Shown here: piece by piece, positions 44,668 through 55,014 of the stretch | Position numbering within the stretch: position 1 is the stretch's first letter | How the letters are laid out: every line of letters starts with the position of its first letter | Origin: a bacterium | GTDB lineage: Bacteria > Hinthialibacterota > Hinthialibacteria > H5-UNCL2 | Direction of reading: 5' to 3' | NCBI GenBank assembly: GCA_015075175.1 | Contig: JABTUV010000007.1 | Coordinates: forward strand, 1 to 64,000 | DNA: 64,000 nucleotides | Notes under the pieces: generated by a model | Seen by the model: the letters and a program-made list of their open reading frames with translations, nothing else | Database searches by the model: none | Told to the model about the DNA's origin: nothing | Made by a program: the position numbers and the translations under genes

Positions 44668-45027
44668 ATGAACGCCAGATTGCAGAGCTTTCTTCACTAC
44701 CAGGCGCTGGAATTGGAGCGATTTCGGGTGCTGCATCACGCCCAGCGGCGCGGTGCGGTGCGCGCGCGCTCGCTGGAGGAGATCGAGCGCGACGTCGGTT
44801 CGCTCCTCACCGTCATCGAGCCGGCGATCCGCAACCGCATCAGCCTGTTGATCCGCAACGGGCAGCCGACCGCGCTGGTACCCCTGGAGGACGAATGTTA
44901 TTGCGGGGGCTGCCATCGGCGCCTGACCGCGCGCGAGGCGCAACTCGTGCGGCTGGGAGACGTGGTCACTTGCGAGCGGTGCAACCGCCTCATCTACGAC
45001 GGCCAGGAAGCGGTCGGCGCCGCCTGA
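44668..45027 (+). CDS. Zinc-ribbon protein, 119 aa
   Basis: A helical N-terminal half (residues 1-70) is followed by a four-cysteine ribbon (CGGCHRRL, then VTCERCNRLIYD), like the C4 zinc-ribbon domain of CT398/CdsZ-type proteins. GGGAG lies seven bases before the ATG. It probably shares the transcript of the HTH-PTS IIA gene. The exact role is unknown; relatives with a long coiled coil are linked to export machinery, but this one is much shorter. Confidence 0.75.
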   Translation: MNARLQSFLHYQALELERFRVLHHAQRRGAVRARSLEEIERDVGSLLTVIEPAIRNRISLLIRNGQPTALVPLEDECYCGGCHRRLTAREAQLVRLGDVVTCERCNRLIYDGQEAVGAA

Positions 45028-45092
45028 CGCGCACCGCGCGGGCCGTCCGGCGTCCGCCGAACGGCTCCGATTCACATATATTCCTCCATCCA

Positions 45093-45121
45093 GGGGACGC
45101 CCAGCCGGGCGTCCCCTTTTT
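45093..45121. terminator. Bidirectional intrinsic terminator
   Basis: A perfect 10 bp GGGGACGCCC/GGGCGTCCCC stem (45093-45102 with 45107-45116, loop AGCC) followed by five T, between convergent zinc-ribbon and serS genes. Confidence 0.92.
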
Positions 45122-45129
45122 GCTTGCGC

Positions 45130-46402
45130 TCACGACCGCCGCGGCGCGATCCGCTCCAGCCCGCCCACGTAGGGCCGCAACGCCTCGGGAACCGTAACCG
45201 ACCCGTCCGCGTTCTGGTAATTCTCCAGAATCGGAATGAGAATCCGCGGCGAGGCGATCACCGTGTTGTTGAGCGTATGGCAGAAGCGCAGCTTGCCCTC
45301 CCCGTCGCGGTACCGAATTCCCAGCCGCCGCGCCTGAAAATCATGGAAGGTCGAGCAGGAATGGGTTTCGCCGTAGCCGCCGCGACTCGGCATCCACGCC
45401 TCCAGGTCGTTCTTTCTCACCTGCCCCTGCCCCAGGTCGCCGGTGCACACGTCCACCACCCGGTAGGGAAGCCGCAGACGTTGCAACATCTCCTCGGCGT
45501 TGGACAGGAGCAGCGCATGCTCGCGCGCCGACTCCTCCGGATCCGCCCGGCACAGGCTCACCTGCTCGACCTTCTGAAACTGGTGGATGCGATACAGACC
45601 GCGCGTATCCTTCCCGTAAGTCCCAGCCTCGCGGCGGAAACAGACTGAATAGCCGCAGTAATGCAGCGGCAGGTCCTTCTCCTCCAGAATCTCCCCCATG
45701 TGGTACGACGTGACGCTGACTTCCGAAGTGCCGATCAGGTATAGACCGTCCTTTTCGACGGCGTAAGCCTGCTCAACGCCCAGGGGAAAGTAGCCCGTGC
45801 CCACCATGGCCTCCTCCTTGACCAGGTGGGGCACGATCATGGGGGTGAAACCGCGTTCGATCATCAGGTCCAGCGCCATGCGCAGAACCCCCAACTCCAG
45901 GAGCACGGCCTCATTTTTCAAAAGATAGTTGCGGCTGCCGGCCAGCCTGACTCCCCTGGGAATGTCGATGATGTCCAAAATCTCGCCCAGCTCGACGTGA
46001 TCTTTGGGCGAAAAGTCGAACCGGGGCGGTTCTCCCCACGTGCGCACGACCACGTTCTCGGATTCGTCCCGACCCACGGGGACCTCGGGAGCGGGAGGAT
46101 TGGGGACGCGCAACATGAGCGCGTTGAATTCCCCGAGAACGCCGGCGAGCGCCGCCTCCTTCTCCTTCAGCTCCGGCGGAGAGGCGCTTCATCTCGGCGA
46201 TCACGGCCTGCTTGTCCGGGCCGGCGAGCGGGGATTTCGTCGTTCTTCCGGTTGCGCGGCGCAGGCTCGTCCACTTCCACCTGCGCGCGCCGGCGCCGCT
46301 CATCGCACCCAAAAGCGCGTCCAGGTTGCAGTCCAGCCCCTTCTTCCGGGCGCCCTCGCGGACCAGCTCGGGATGTTCGCGAATAAAGGCGATATCCAGC
46401 AC
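45130..46402 (-). CDS. serS: Seryl-tRNA synthetase, N-terminal arm frameshifted
   Basis: SerRS charges tRNA-Ser. The N-terminus at 46402 (MLDIAFIREHPELVREGARK) is typical. The coiled-coil arm needs two or three frame changes between about 46100 and 46320 (for example VEVDELRAQRN-type and AVIAEMKRLSA pieces lie in different frames). From 46116 on, the class II catalytic domain is continuous: LYLIGTSEVSVTSYHMGEIL, CFRREAGTYGKDTRGLYRIH (motif 2) and NNTVIASPRILIPILENYQ (motif 3). As an essential single-copy type gene, its breakage is better explained by sequence errors. It ends next to the bidirectional terminator. Confidence 0.93.
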
Positions 46403-49039
46403 TTATACAGCCTCCGGCGTCTCCTCGAAGCGCCAACTTAGTGCTCTCGCTTGCTTGGCGGGGCATTCAAACATAGTAGCTGCGCAGCGTGCTGCGCTTG
46501 CGCCCTTCCCTCCCTTGCAGGAAAGGTCTCTGCTGAAGAGGTCGTCGTCGGGCGGCTTCTTCGCCTGGCCGGTCGAACCACCCCCCAGAAAATCGTCATC
46601 CACGGAGCTCGGTCCGGCCTCGGCGCCGGCCGACCGCTCCTCACCGAACAGGTCCTCTTCGGCCAGCACCACGGGCTTCTTGCGCGGGCGCAGCCGCCCC
46701 ACCATCATGCCCAGCACGGCCAGCGCGACCAGGCCCACCCCCGACACGAACGAATACGCCGCGATGGGGTCTCTCCCAAGAAACGTATAATCCACCACCG
46801 CCGGCTCGGGATCCGCGTTGCCCGCTTCGTCCACGCTGGTCACGTAAACCTTGTAGCCCGGCGACCAGAATCGCACCGGCCGGCCGGAAAGCGTCAACAA
46901 TTCCCGATCCGCAATCGGCTGCCAATTCACGTTGTCGAAAGAGTAACGATACGACAGCCGGGTCGGCGGCGTGAAGTTGTCCTCCGCCGACAACTGGATG
47001 ATGGGTTCGTAATTCTGATTGAGAACCAACTGGTCGATGGGGGCCGTCTTGGGCGGAGTCAAGTCCACCGTGAAGGTGTGGGTCAGATCCTTCCTGCTGG
47101 TGTTGCCGATTTCATCCTGCGCCCGCACCGCTACGGTGTGCACGCCCTCCGGCAGGTTGGTGAACGTGAAGCGCGGCTCGGGGATGGGCTCGGACCAGGC
47201 GCCGCCGTCCAACTGGTGCACGTAGTTGAACTGCACCACGTCGGGCGTTTCGTCGCGGCAATCCCAGGCCAGCGGATACGAATTCTGGTTGGTGATGATC
47301 GGCGGGGGCGCCGGGAAGAAGCACTCGATGCCCAGCTCGACCCGGAAGGGAAACACCGCCGGCGAGGGGTCCACGTTGCCGCGACTGTCCTTGGCCCGCA
47401 CCTCGAACACGTGGTCGCCCTCCCGCAGGCCGGCCAGCTCAACGCTGGTCTCGGCCTTGAAATCGCTCGGCGTCTGATCGTCCAAGCGGTACGAGTACTT
47501 CAATTGCGCCGGGCTGTCCGTATTGTCGCGCCCCGCCCAGGCGAATTGATGCCTCCGCCGCACCACGACCTCCTGGCGCCCCTGGGTAATCAGGGTCTCG
47601 GGAGCCACCCCCGAAACGTCGAATTTGAGCACCGCCGGATTGGGCTGCACGTTGCCCGCCTCGTCCATGGCGGCCAACTCCACGTCGTACGGCGTGGGAC
47701 GGTCCGGCGGGGCCAGGATGCGGACGCCCTCGATGCGCTTGAACTCCGACCACGAACCTCCCGTGAACCGATAGCGGAAAACCAATCCCTCGGGCGGACT
47801 GAAATCGTCGCTGCCTTCCCAGTTGATCCAGAACGGCGACTCGTTGATGAGGGCGACTTCGCGGCCCGCCGGCTCGGTAAAGCGCGAAGTGGGCGGCGTG
47901 CGGTCCGAGCGCACGTAAGCAATCCAGCTGGAGTCGCTCTCGCTCCGGCTCCACACCACGTGCGTCAGGTCCCCGTCCGTCCAGAACGACGGAATCGAGC
48001 TGATGTCCACCGGGTCGGTCACCCGCTCCGGCGCCGCCCCGGGTTGGCTCAACAACTCGATCACCACCTTGCCCGGACGGTTCTCCACCCGCACCTGCTG
48101 CAGGCGGTTGCCCAAAAACCGCGGCGTGATGAAGTGATTGGTGTCGAAGCGCTGGTCGTAAACCACCGTCCAGGTCTTGGCCGTGGGCGTGTACTTGCGC
48201 GTGATGACCTGCAGGTTCTCCGTCATCGCGCAGTAGAGATTGCCGAACTGGTCCGTATAGGCCTCGAACATCCCGGGCACGCCCAGATCCGCGGAAGGGT
48301 TGCGCACCCGGTCCGGCTGAACCTGGTAGGACACGTTGAGCATTCCGAAGTGAACGCCGATGGAGTTTCGCCGCGTGTCGCGGCCGAGTCCTCGGAAATC
48401 CACGTCCAGGTTGACGCTCTCCGGTCCCTGAGCGCCCTGCACCTTCAGCGTGTCCCTGCCGATCATCTCGGTCACCGCCGACTCGAACGCGCTGGGAGGC
48501 TGGATCACGTTGTACCAGAAGAGATAGAGGCCCTGCGACGTCAAAACGAAGCGCGGACTGAAGGCGTGGTTGTCGCGCCCCGGGTCGACCACCACCGCGG
48601 GGGCGTCCCATTCCGTCTGGCCGCGCTTGCGCTTGGCCAGGAAGATGCGGTAGGTCCCTTGATGATAGCTGTGCCAGGCGACCAGGAGATGGCTGCGGTC
48701 GGCGATGATGGCCGGGCGTAGATCGCGCGACACCCCCGCCAAACCGGCCCCGCTGGCAATCGAGGAGCGATTCAACACCGGCCCCCGCGAAATCGACACC
48801 GGCTCGCTCCAGGTGCGGCCGCCGTCGCGCGACTCGATAAACCACAGTTCGCGCTTCTGGTAGACGACCATCACGTGGTTGCCCTCGGAGTAAACCGCCG
48901 GCGCCGTCAGACGCTCGCTGCCGATGGGCGAAAACGCCAATTGCCGCGCCGGTTGCCACCCCACCGACGCGGCGTAACCCGCGCACTCCAAAAGAACGGC
49001 GAAGGCAAGAAGTAGTGTTACGCGTGGGCCAACTGACAC
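46403..49039 (-). CDS. Exported BNR-repeat protein with C-terminal membrane anchor, 878 aa
   Basis: The start is a GTG at 49039, six bases after GGAG and overlapping the end of holA. It gives the signal peptide TLLLAFAVLLECAGYAAS. The N-terminal 400 residues form a sialidase-like beta-propeller with an Asp box (ESRDGGRTWSEP). Four or five Ig/Y_Y_Y-like beta domains follow (FEVRAKDSRGNVDPSPAVFP). A membrane helix (YSFVSGVGLVALAVLGMMVG) and an acidic cytoplasmic tail close the protein. Catalytic sialidase residues are not evident. The last 35 residues are encoded by a REP family C unit (46476-46497) and flanking DNA, so the true stop was probably lost by an indel near 46520. It resembles two-component hybrid sensor ectodomains without a kinase. 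Confidence 0.8.
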   Translation of the reverse strand: MSVGPRVTLLLAFAVLLECAGYAASVGWQPARQLAFSPIGSERLTAPAVYSEGNHVMVVYQKRELWFIESRDGGRTWSEPVSISRGPVLNRSSIASGAGLAGVSRDLRPAIIADRSHLLVAWHSYHQGTYRIFLAKRKRGQTEWDAPAVVVDPGRDNHAFSPRFVLTSQGLYLFWYNVIQPPSAFESAVTEMIGRDTLKVQGAQGPESVNLDVDFRGLGRDTRRNSIGVHFGMLNVSYQVQPDRVRNPSADLGVPGMFEAYTDQFGNLYCAMTENLQVITRKYTPTAKTWTVVYDQRFDTNHFITPRFLGNRLQQVRVENRPGKVVIELLSQPGAAPERVTDPVDISSIPSFWTDGDLTHVVWSRSESDSSWIAYVRSDRTPPTSRFTEPAGREVALINESPFWINWEGSDDFSPPEGLVFRYRFTGGSWSEFKRIEGVRILAPPDRPTPYDVELAAMDEAGNVQPNPAVLKFDVSGVAPETLITQGRQEVVVRRRHQFAWAGRDNTDSPAQLKYSYRLDDQTPSDFKAETSVELAGLREGDHVFEVRAKDSRGNVDPSPAVFPFRVELGIECFFPAPPPIITNQNSYPLAWDCRDETPDVVQFNYVHQLDGGAWSEPIPEPRFTFTNLPEGVHTVAVRAQDEIGNTSRKDLTHTFTVDLTPPKTAPIDQLVLNQNYEPIIQLSAEDNFTPPTRLSYRYSFDNVNWQPIADRELLTLSGRPVRFWSPGYKVYVTSVDEAGNADPEPAVVDYTFLGRDPIAAYSFVSGVGLVALAVLGMMVGRLRPRKKPVVLAEEDLFGEERSAGAEAGPSSVDDDFLGGGSTGQAKKPPDDDLFSRDLSCKGGKGASAARCAATMFECPAKQARALSWRFEETPEAV
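46476..46497 (+). repeat. REP family C unit
   Basis: GTAG, then a short CTGC link and the stem GCGCAGC-GT-GCTGCGC. It lies inside the open frame of the BNR protein tail on the opposite strand. Confidence 0.82.
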
Positions 49040-50010
49040 ACCAAGTGCTCCAGAATATGCCCCGGCTTGCCGCCGGAGGTTTTCATTTGCCGGTCGGCGT
49101 CGGCGAACATGCGCCGCACCGCCCGACGTTGATCTTCGCTCCAATCCCGTCCCCAGGGAAGCAATTTCTGCAAGGCGAAAGGCTTGGTCCCCAGGCTCCT
49201 GGCCAGATCCTCCAGGCTGCCCTGGCGCGCGCGATGATGCTGCGCGAGGCAGGCGAGGCGAAAGCGCCCGTAAAGAAAACCCAACAGCGCGATGGGTTCC
49301 TCGCCCTCCTCCAAGAGCGCGGCGGCGGCCGAAAGGGCGCCCTGCCCGTCGCGCGCCACCAGCGCATCCACCAACCGCCAGATGCTCTCCTCGTGCACGG
49401 TGACGAAGAGGTCCTCGCAGAGGGCGCGCGTCGCCGTCTCGCCCGGCGCGAGCGCCAGCGCCAAAAGGGCGACGCGCTCACGCACCTCGTCGGGGCGCCC
49501 GGCGGCCTGCGCCACGAGAAACTCGACCGCCTCCGGCTCGATACGAATGCCCGCCGCGGCGGCCGCCTGTCGCACCCAGCCGGCCAGCGCCTCCGGGCGC
49601 GGCGCGCCAAAATCCACTGTCGGCGCCGCCTCCAGTAGCCGCTTCCAGCCGCTGCGCCGCCGGTCCGGCGCCGTCGCCGAAACGATCACCGTAGCAAACG
49701 GACTGGGACGCGCCAGGTACCCCGCCAGCCGCTCCAGCCCCTCCGCCGGCAGCTTCTCCGCCTCCCGCAGCACGAAGATATACCCTTCGTCCAGCATCGG
49801 AACCACGCGCGCCAGCCCCAGAATCTCCGCCACGCTCTCGTCCGCGCCGAAGGTCTGCACGAGAAACCGGCCCGCCAACCTGACCCGCAACTCGTCCAGG
49901 AGGCCCTCCTTCCACTGCACGGCCTCCCCCAGCCACAAGTACAGCGGTTGCCTCGGTCCGTCGCACAGCTCCCTAAGACCGTCCTCGGGCGCGAGCGTTC
50001 CGGCGGCCAC
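49018..50010 (-). CDS. holA: DNA polymerase III delta subunit
   Basis: HolA is the clamp-loader subunit that opens the beta ring. The 330-residue protein matches the family in length. It shows the N-terminal PLYLWLGEAVQWKEGLLDEL, VVPMLDEGYIFVLREAEKLP and a helical C-terminal collar domain (LLGFLYGRFRLACLAQHH). It lacks a P-loop, as expected for delta. It lies directly downstream of the lptE-like gene, an order (lptE-holA) common in Gram-negative bacteria. Confidence 0.87.
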   Translation of the reverse strand: MAAGTLAPEDGLRELCDGPRQPLYLWLGEAVQWKEGLLDELRVRLAGRFLVQTFGADESVAEILGLARVVPMLDEGYIFVLREAEKLPAEGLERLAGYLARPSPFATVIVSATAPDRRRSGWKRLLEAAPTVDFGAPRPEALAGWVRQAAAAAGIRIEPEAVEFLVAQAAGRPDEVRERVALLALALAPGETATRALCEDLFVTVHEESIWRLVDALVARDGQGALSAAAALLEEGEEPIALLGFLYGRFRLACLAQHHRARQGSLEDLARSLGTKPFALQKLLPWGRDWSEDQRRAVRRMFADADRQMKTSGGKPGHILEHLVCQLAHA

Positions 50011-50016
50011 CCCGAC

Positions 50017-50511
50017 TCACCATCCCTCCAGCACAGTGCTCTTGATCTCCTCGCACAGGCGGATGAACACGTCGTCCTGCCGCGTCTGGCGCGGCTGCGG
50101 CGAGTCGAAGAAGATGCCCGCCTGGTTGAAACGCCGCTTTTCCACCAGCGGCCGCCCGCTGCGAGCGTCCAACAACTCCACTTCCACCGCCACGTCCACC
50201 AGGAACCCGATGGCGTGGTCCTCGTCGTCGTACTGCCGCCCCTTGATCTCGTAGCCGATGATCTCCCCCAGAAGCAGGGCGTCGGCGTCCGACGGCCGCA
50301 CGACGCGCAGGCGCCCGTCGCGCAGAAACTCCTGCACCACCACGTCCGTCAACCGCTCTTCCACGCCGTATTCCAGCGTCTTGTTGCGCCACATGGGAAT
50401 GCCCAGCGTCTTGACGTGCTCGGGCAGCACCTGCTCTTCCAGGGTCAGGCAGCTCGAAAGGAGCGCCGCCAAAAGCATCCATCCCGCACCCCGCAACAGA
50501 CGGCGCTTCAT
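50017..50511 (-). CDS. lptE: LptE-like outer-membrane lipopolysaccharide assembly lipoprotein
   Basis: A 164-residue lipoprotein with lipobox LLSSC. The core IPMWRNKTLEYGVEERLTDV and VVQEFLRDGRLRVV is typical of the LptE/RlpB family, which plugs LptD at the outer membrane. GEIIGYEIKGRQYD and the VDVAVEVELLDARSG strand follow. The context lptE-holA supports the call. Its start overlaps the stop of the upstream gene. Confidence 0.85.
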   Translation of the reverse strand: MKRRLLRGAGWMLLAALLSSCLTLEEQVLPEHVKTLGIPMWRNKTLEYGVEERLTDVVVQEFLRDGRLRVVRPSDADALLLGEIIGYEIKGRQYDDEDHAIGFLVDVAVEVELLDARSGRPLVEKRRFNQAGIFFDSPQPRQTRQDDVFIRLCEEIKSTVLEGW

Positions 50512-50873
50512 GCCGCCAGCCGGTTGCGCAGCACCGCCTGCAACTTGCGGGCCTGGATGGTGGCGTCGTGCCAGATCGACTTCATGTGATTGATCTTGAT
50601 GGGCGATTCGCCCCGCAGGATGTCCAGCGACACCGAGTCCGTCAGCACCTTGAAAACGTTGCCGTCAAAGTCCATCTCGCCCTCCAGGAGCTCCTTCATG
50701 ATCTGCGCATGCTGCGCGATGCGCAGGTGCAGGGCGAGAAACTTCTGCTCCGCCTCCGGCTCCACTTCCGGGGCCGCCAATCCCTCGTTCAACTGCTTGT
50801 AGTATTCGTCCCACAGCAGCAGAAACTCCTGCAGATACTTGTACTCGATTTCGGTGATCGGGTCTCCGGCCAC
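50508..50873 (-). CDS. Conserved helical protein, 121 aa
   Basis: A soluble, mainly helical protein (EYKYLQEFLLLWDEYYKQLN; LHLRIAQHAQIMKELLEGEM) with no signal peptide. No family recognised. Its stop overlaps the lptE ATG by four bases, so it is translationally coupled to outer-membrane assembly genes. Confidence 0.8.
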   Translation of the reverse strand: MAGDPITEIEYKYLQEFLLLWDEYYKQLNEGLAAPEVEPEAEQKFLALHLRIAQHAQIMKELLEGEMDFDGNVFKVLTDSVSLDILRGESPIKINHMKSIWHDATIQARKLQAVLRNRLAA

Positions 50874-50888
50874 GGGTGTGAATCCTCG

Positions 50889-50999
50889 CTATTTCTTCTT
50901 GAACACGTCCAATGCGTAGAGCAGGTAAACCGCAAACAATAGCACCAAGAGGCCCACGAAGATCTCGTAGCGCAGCACCAGGTTATTCCAGAATCCCAT
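50889..50999 (-). CDS. Single-helix membrane peptide, 36 aa
   Basis: AGGGAG lies six bases before the ATG at 50999. The product is one hydrophobic helix (YEIFVGLLVLLFAVYLLYAL) with a basic C-terminus (DVFKKK), consistent with a one-pass inner-membrane peptide. It sits between the large coiled-coil lipoprotein gene and the 121-aa gene, all on one strand. Confidence 0.7.
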   Translation of the reverse strand: MGFWNNLVLRYEIFVGLLVLLFAVYLLYALDVFKKK

Positions 51000-51034
51000 G
51001 AAAAGCTCCCTTGTGCGCCGGCCCGTGCGCGCGC

Positions 51035-54000
51035 CTACAGCTCATAGCCCCAGATGAGATTGCCCAGCATCTTTTCGATCCCGCGCGACTTCTGCTGCAG
51101 GCGGGTGAGAAAATCGTCGGCGCGCCGGACCGCGGTCGGCTGGTCGTAGCGGAAGGCCTCCTCCACGCGCGTGCCCTCCAACATCAACCGGTCCACCTCC
51201 AGCATCAGCTTCTCCCGCTTGTGATAATGGTCGAAGGCCGCCTCGATGAACTTGCGACGCGACTCGGTGCCGTAAGTGTAGTCTCCGTACTTCTGGAACA
51301 GCTCACCGGTCAGCGTCAGCTCCTCGAAGGACTGCACGACCAGCGCGTGCAGCTTGACCATGGTCGGGGGCGGCGTCATGTCCTTGACGCGCTGCTCCAG
51401 CGTCTGCGCGGTCAGATAGAACTCGGAGGCAGAAATGATGCGCTGCACGCCCGCGAAAAGGTCGGCGCGATGACTGGACTGCGCGGTCCGCCACCCCAGC
51501 GGCCCCACCTCGATCACGTAGGCGAACTTCTTCAGCAGGTTGTTGGCGTTGTCGATCTCCCGATAGGCGGCCGTGCGATAAACGCCCTCCGCGCGGTACA
51601 GACGGATCGCCTCCACCAGCTCGATGGACTGATTGCGGGCGTCCACCACGGCGGCGGCGACCTCGGGATAGTTGCGACCCTTGGGCATGTCGCCGGCCTG
51701 TCGCCATGCCGCTTCCGCACGCATGAAGCGATTGGGGAAGATACGGCCTCCGCCTTCCTGCGCCGCCGACTCCAGGTTCGACCGCGTCTCCGCCAACATC
51801 TGCTCGGTCGACAGGCGGATGGTCTCCTCCATCACGTCCAGCTCGGCGGCGATCTGCTGGTCGGCGCCGCGGATGCGCTCGTTGTTGGCCAACGGGGCCG
51901 GTCCGGCCAAAAGCGACTCGATCTGCTCGGAGAGCGACTTGAAAGTCGCCGCCGCCAGGGGCTCCGCCCCGGTCGCCCGCCAGGCGTCCAACTGCGCCTT
52001 GCGCTGCGCGTACATCACCTGCCGATTGCGCGTCACCACCTGCGCGACGGCCCCGTCCAGGGCCTTGGAAAGGTTCTCGTAGGCGACGAACGAGGCCCGC
52101 AAGTCGCCCGTGCGGCGCGTCACCACGGCGGTGCGACCCGCCGCCCTCCCGCTCTCCGCCATCGCAATTCCCACCTCGTCGCTCACGATCTCCCCCAATT
52201 GCTCCAACCGACGGGTCTCGCGCGCCACCACCGACTCCAGCGACGCCTCCAGTTGTCCCCGCGCCTTGCCCGCTTCCACAAGGCACCGCTCACCCGCCGC
52301 GTACGCCTCCTTGTACAAGCCGGCGGCACGATTGCCGCGCATGTCCAGGAAGGCATCCAGGGCCGGACGAAAATAATCCGTCGCATACTGCACCGCCAGA
52401 TTGTTGGTCAAAAAGGCGATCTCGCCCTCCGCCTGGGGCGCCAATTCGGCTACCCGGCGCTCCCAGCTTCGAGACTCCGCCGAGGCGAATTGAGCCGCGG
52501 CCTGGTCCGCCAGCCGGTTGGCCTCGTCATAACGATGGGCGTCCATGGCCTCGCGTGCGGCGGCCAGCGTCTGGTCGGCGGCAGCGAAAGCCGCCGCCTC
52601 CAGGCTAGGCGCTTGAGCGGTCTCGGCGGCGGCGCGCGCCGCCTCGGCCGCCCGGATTTTGAACAACCGGGCGCCGGAAAAGCTCGTCAATGCACGTTCC
52701 GCGGCGGCCAGAGCCGCCTCGCCGCTCTCCTCGGCCACCAACGCCGCCGCTTCCGACTGCGCCGACTCGCCCGCGGCCAGCAGCTGCGGCGCGAAGCTCT
52801 CCGCCCCCGCGGCGCGCCCCGCCGCCGCTTCCCCGCTGGCCGCCTCCAGCTTCTCCCGCGCGTGCGCCAGTGTCGCCGCCGCATACGCCTCCTGCCCGGC
52901 TTCCCCCGCGCGCGCCGCCGTCTCGATGGCCGCAGCGTAATTCTTGTCCGCCAGCGCGGTAACCGCCGTGTCCAGCGCCCGCTTGGCACTCTGATACTCC
53001 GCCGGCGCATATCGGCCCTGGTCGGCCTCCGCCGCCTTCTCCACTACCTGCCGCGCCGCACCCACCGCCCGCTGGGCCAGATCCGACAACGCCTTCTCCA
53101 GTTCGTCCAACGCTTGCTCGCTGCCGTGTCGTCCACCACCAGGGCGTCGAACTCCACCTGCGGATCCTGGCCGGCCATCTGCCCCACGGCATCCTCGGCG
53201 GCTACCAGCAACTGCGGCGTTAATTCCGCGCCTTCTGCGCGGTCAGGCGCTCAGGCGGCTGCGAGCCGCCTCGACCATGGTTTCCGCCTGCTCGCGCCGC
53301 GTCTCCTCGACTGCCTCTTTCAGGTTGGTGATGCGCCAGCCGCGTCTGGGCAAGCAGCACGTCGGCCTGACCGGCCTTCGCGGCCTCTCCGCCGCCGTTG
53401 GCGCGTTCTGGCTGGCAGTGAACTTGGCGCTGGCGCACCTGCGGCGCATCCACTTGGCGCGCCGTCTCCAGCAGCCCCCGCGCCTCCTCCAGAAGGCTCT
53501 CCACTTCCGCCTGCATCCGCGAGACGGCGGCCCCCGAACGGTCCGTGGAGGTCTTGGCCTGGGAAAGCGCCCGGATAGTTGCCGGCGTCGCGCGCCGCCC
53601 GCGCCGCCTCCAGCGCCTGGCTGGCCTCGCCATACTCCTCCGCGGCGTAGTCCTCCGCCCCCATGTCCCGCGCCTTCCAACCCTCCTCCGCTGCCCGCAT
53701 GGCGGCGGAGACCTGCCCCTCAAACGCCGCCTTTACCATCGCCAGCGCGCTCTCCCGGAAAGGCCTGTAAACCGACAGGAAGCCCGCGTAATCCTGCCTG
53801 CCCAACAGGTCGAGCAGCTGGCCGCGCGTGGCCTCCACCCGCCATTCACTGGCGCGGCTCACCGCCGCGCCCGACTGCATGAGGTTGTCCCAAAGAACTG
53901 TCATCTCCTGCGATGCGGCCGCGACCTGCGTCGCCAACGTGGTGTTGAGAACGCCCTGCGCCATGGTGCGGGCCACGTCGATGACGCTGCCCGGCGTGGC

Positions 54001-54481
54001 TAGGTTGATGAGCGCGCCGGCTCCACCGCGGCTGCGCCCGTCGCCGAGGCTACCTCATTGATGGCTGTCTGCAGCGCCTGCCGGGCGGCCAGTAGCATCG
54101 GGCGCCGTCTCCGCTGCCCCGCCCGCTGCGCCCTCTCCAGCAGCATCCTTACTTCCTCCAGCGACTGCCCGATGCCCGCTGCCTGCTGCTCGAACTGCAT
54201 TCGTCCCCTGGCGCCATTCGGTGCCTGCTCGTATAGTCCCGCCGCCTCCGCCAGCTTGCCTTGGCCTCCGGATACTGGCCCTGGTCCTTCAGCGCCATCG
54301 CCTCCTGGTAGGTGCGCTCGGCCTGGGCGAACTGCAGGCCCGCAAATCGGTTGGCCTCCGCCGCCACCGCCTTCTGCTTGGCCTCCTCCGCCTGCGCGAC
54401 CGACTTGTCGAAGCCGAAGCGGGCGAAAAACCCACAACCCCCCGCCAATACGGCGCATAGGATGAAGACGCACGTTCGCAC
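51035..54481 (-). CDS. Large Ala-rich helical-repeat lipoprotein, heavily frameshifted in its first third
   Basis: The N-terminus at 54481 is a lipoprotein signal (MRTCVFILCAVLAGGCGFFA). The rest is a chain of helical hairpins of the type FAGLQFAQAERTYQEAMALK and YAPAEYQSAKRALDTAVTAL, where A..Y..A spacing recalls DUF4398/TPR-like repeats. From about 53110 to the end at 51035 the frame is continuous for 691 residues. Between 53110 and 54300 it changes many times, although every frame segment still reads as the same repeat type. The whole would be about 1149 residues in the periplasm. No enzymatic motif is seen; a scaffold role is possible. Confidence 0.72.
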
Positions 54482-54536
54482 GGATACCTCTTCCTCATGC
54501 TCTGGTTCCTTCCTACGGTGTGGCCTCGCCCTGGCG

Positions 54537-54953
54537 TCAGGTCCGGAGCGAATCGTCCAAAAGAACTTTGTAATGCCCGATGGTCCGAGCCAGGTTCAAA
54601 GCGACCCGGTGCCAGGCGGTCTCGATCTTGACGTAGAAATCCCGCTTGTAGTCGGCCATGTGGCGCAAGTCCATGGTGTCGCGCAGAATCTTGGTGATCG
54701 GCTCCATGCACGTAATCCTTGCCCAGCCAATAGACCAGGTACTCGTGCTTGCGCGCCAACTGGCATTTCATGCGCAGAAACTGCTCCTCGCTCGCGCGTG
54801 ATGGGCGCGCCGTTTAAAAGCCGCTCTTGAACATCTTGAGATAATTAAACCACATCTCCTGAAGTTGCGGATTTCGGCCAGTTGCTTTTCGGCTGTTTCC
54901 TTCTCTTCCTTGCTGAGTTTGGGATGCTTCTTGACCTTGTCCCTGGGCGCCAT
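54537..54953 (-). CDS. Hypothetical helical protein, frameshifted
   Basis: Pieces in three frames join to about 138 residues: APRDKVKKHPKLSKEEKETA, then MWFNYLKMFKSG, FLRMKCQLARKHEYLVYWLG and ITKILRDTMDLRHMADYKRD, ending ARTIGHYKVLLDDSLRT. No signal peptide, no family recognised. It lies between the two long exported-protein genes on the same strand. Confidence 0.55.
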
Positions 54954-55014
54954 AGGAAGACACACTCATTCTGTTCGAGAATCAGAACGATGCGCGAAAC
55001 GATGCGGATGGCCC

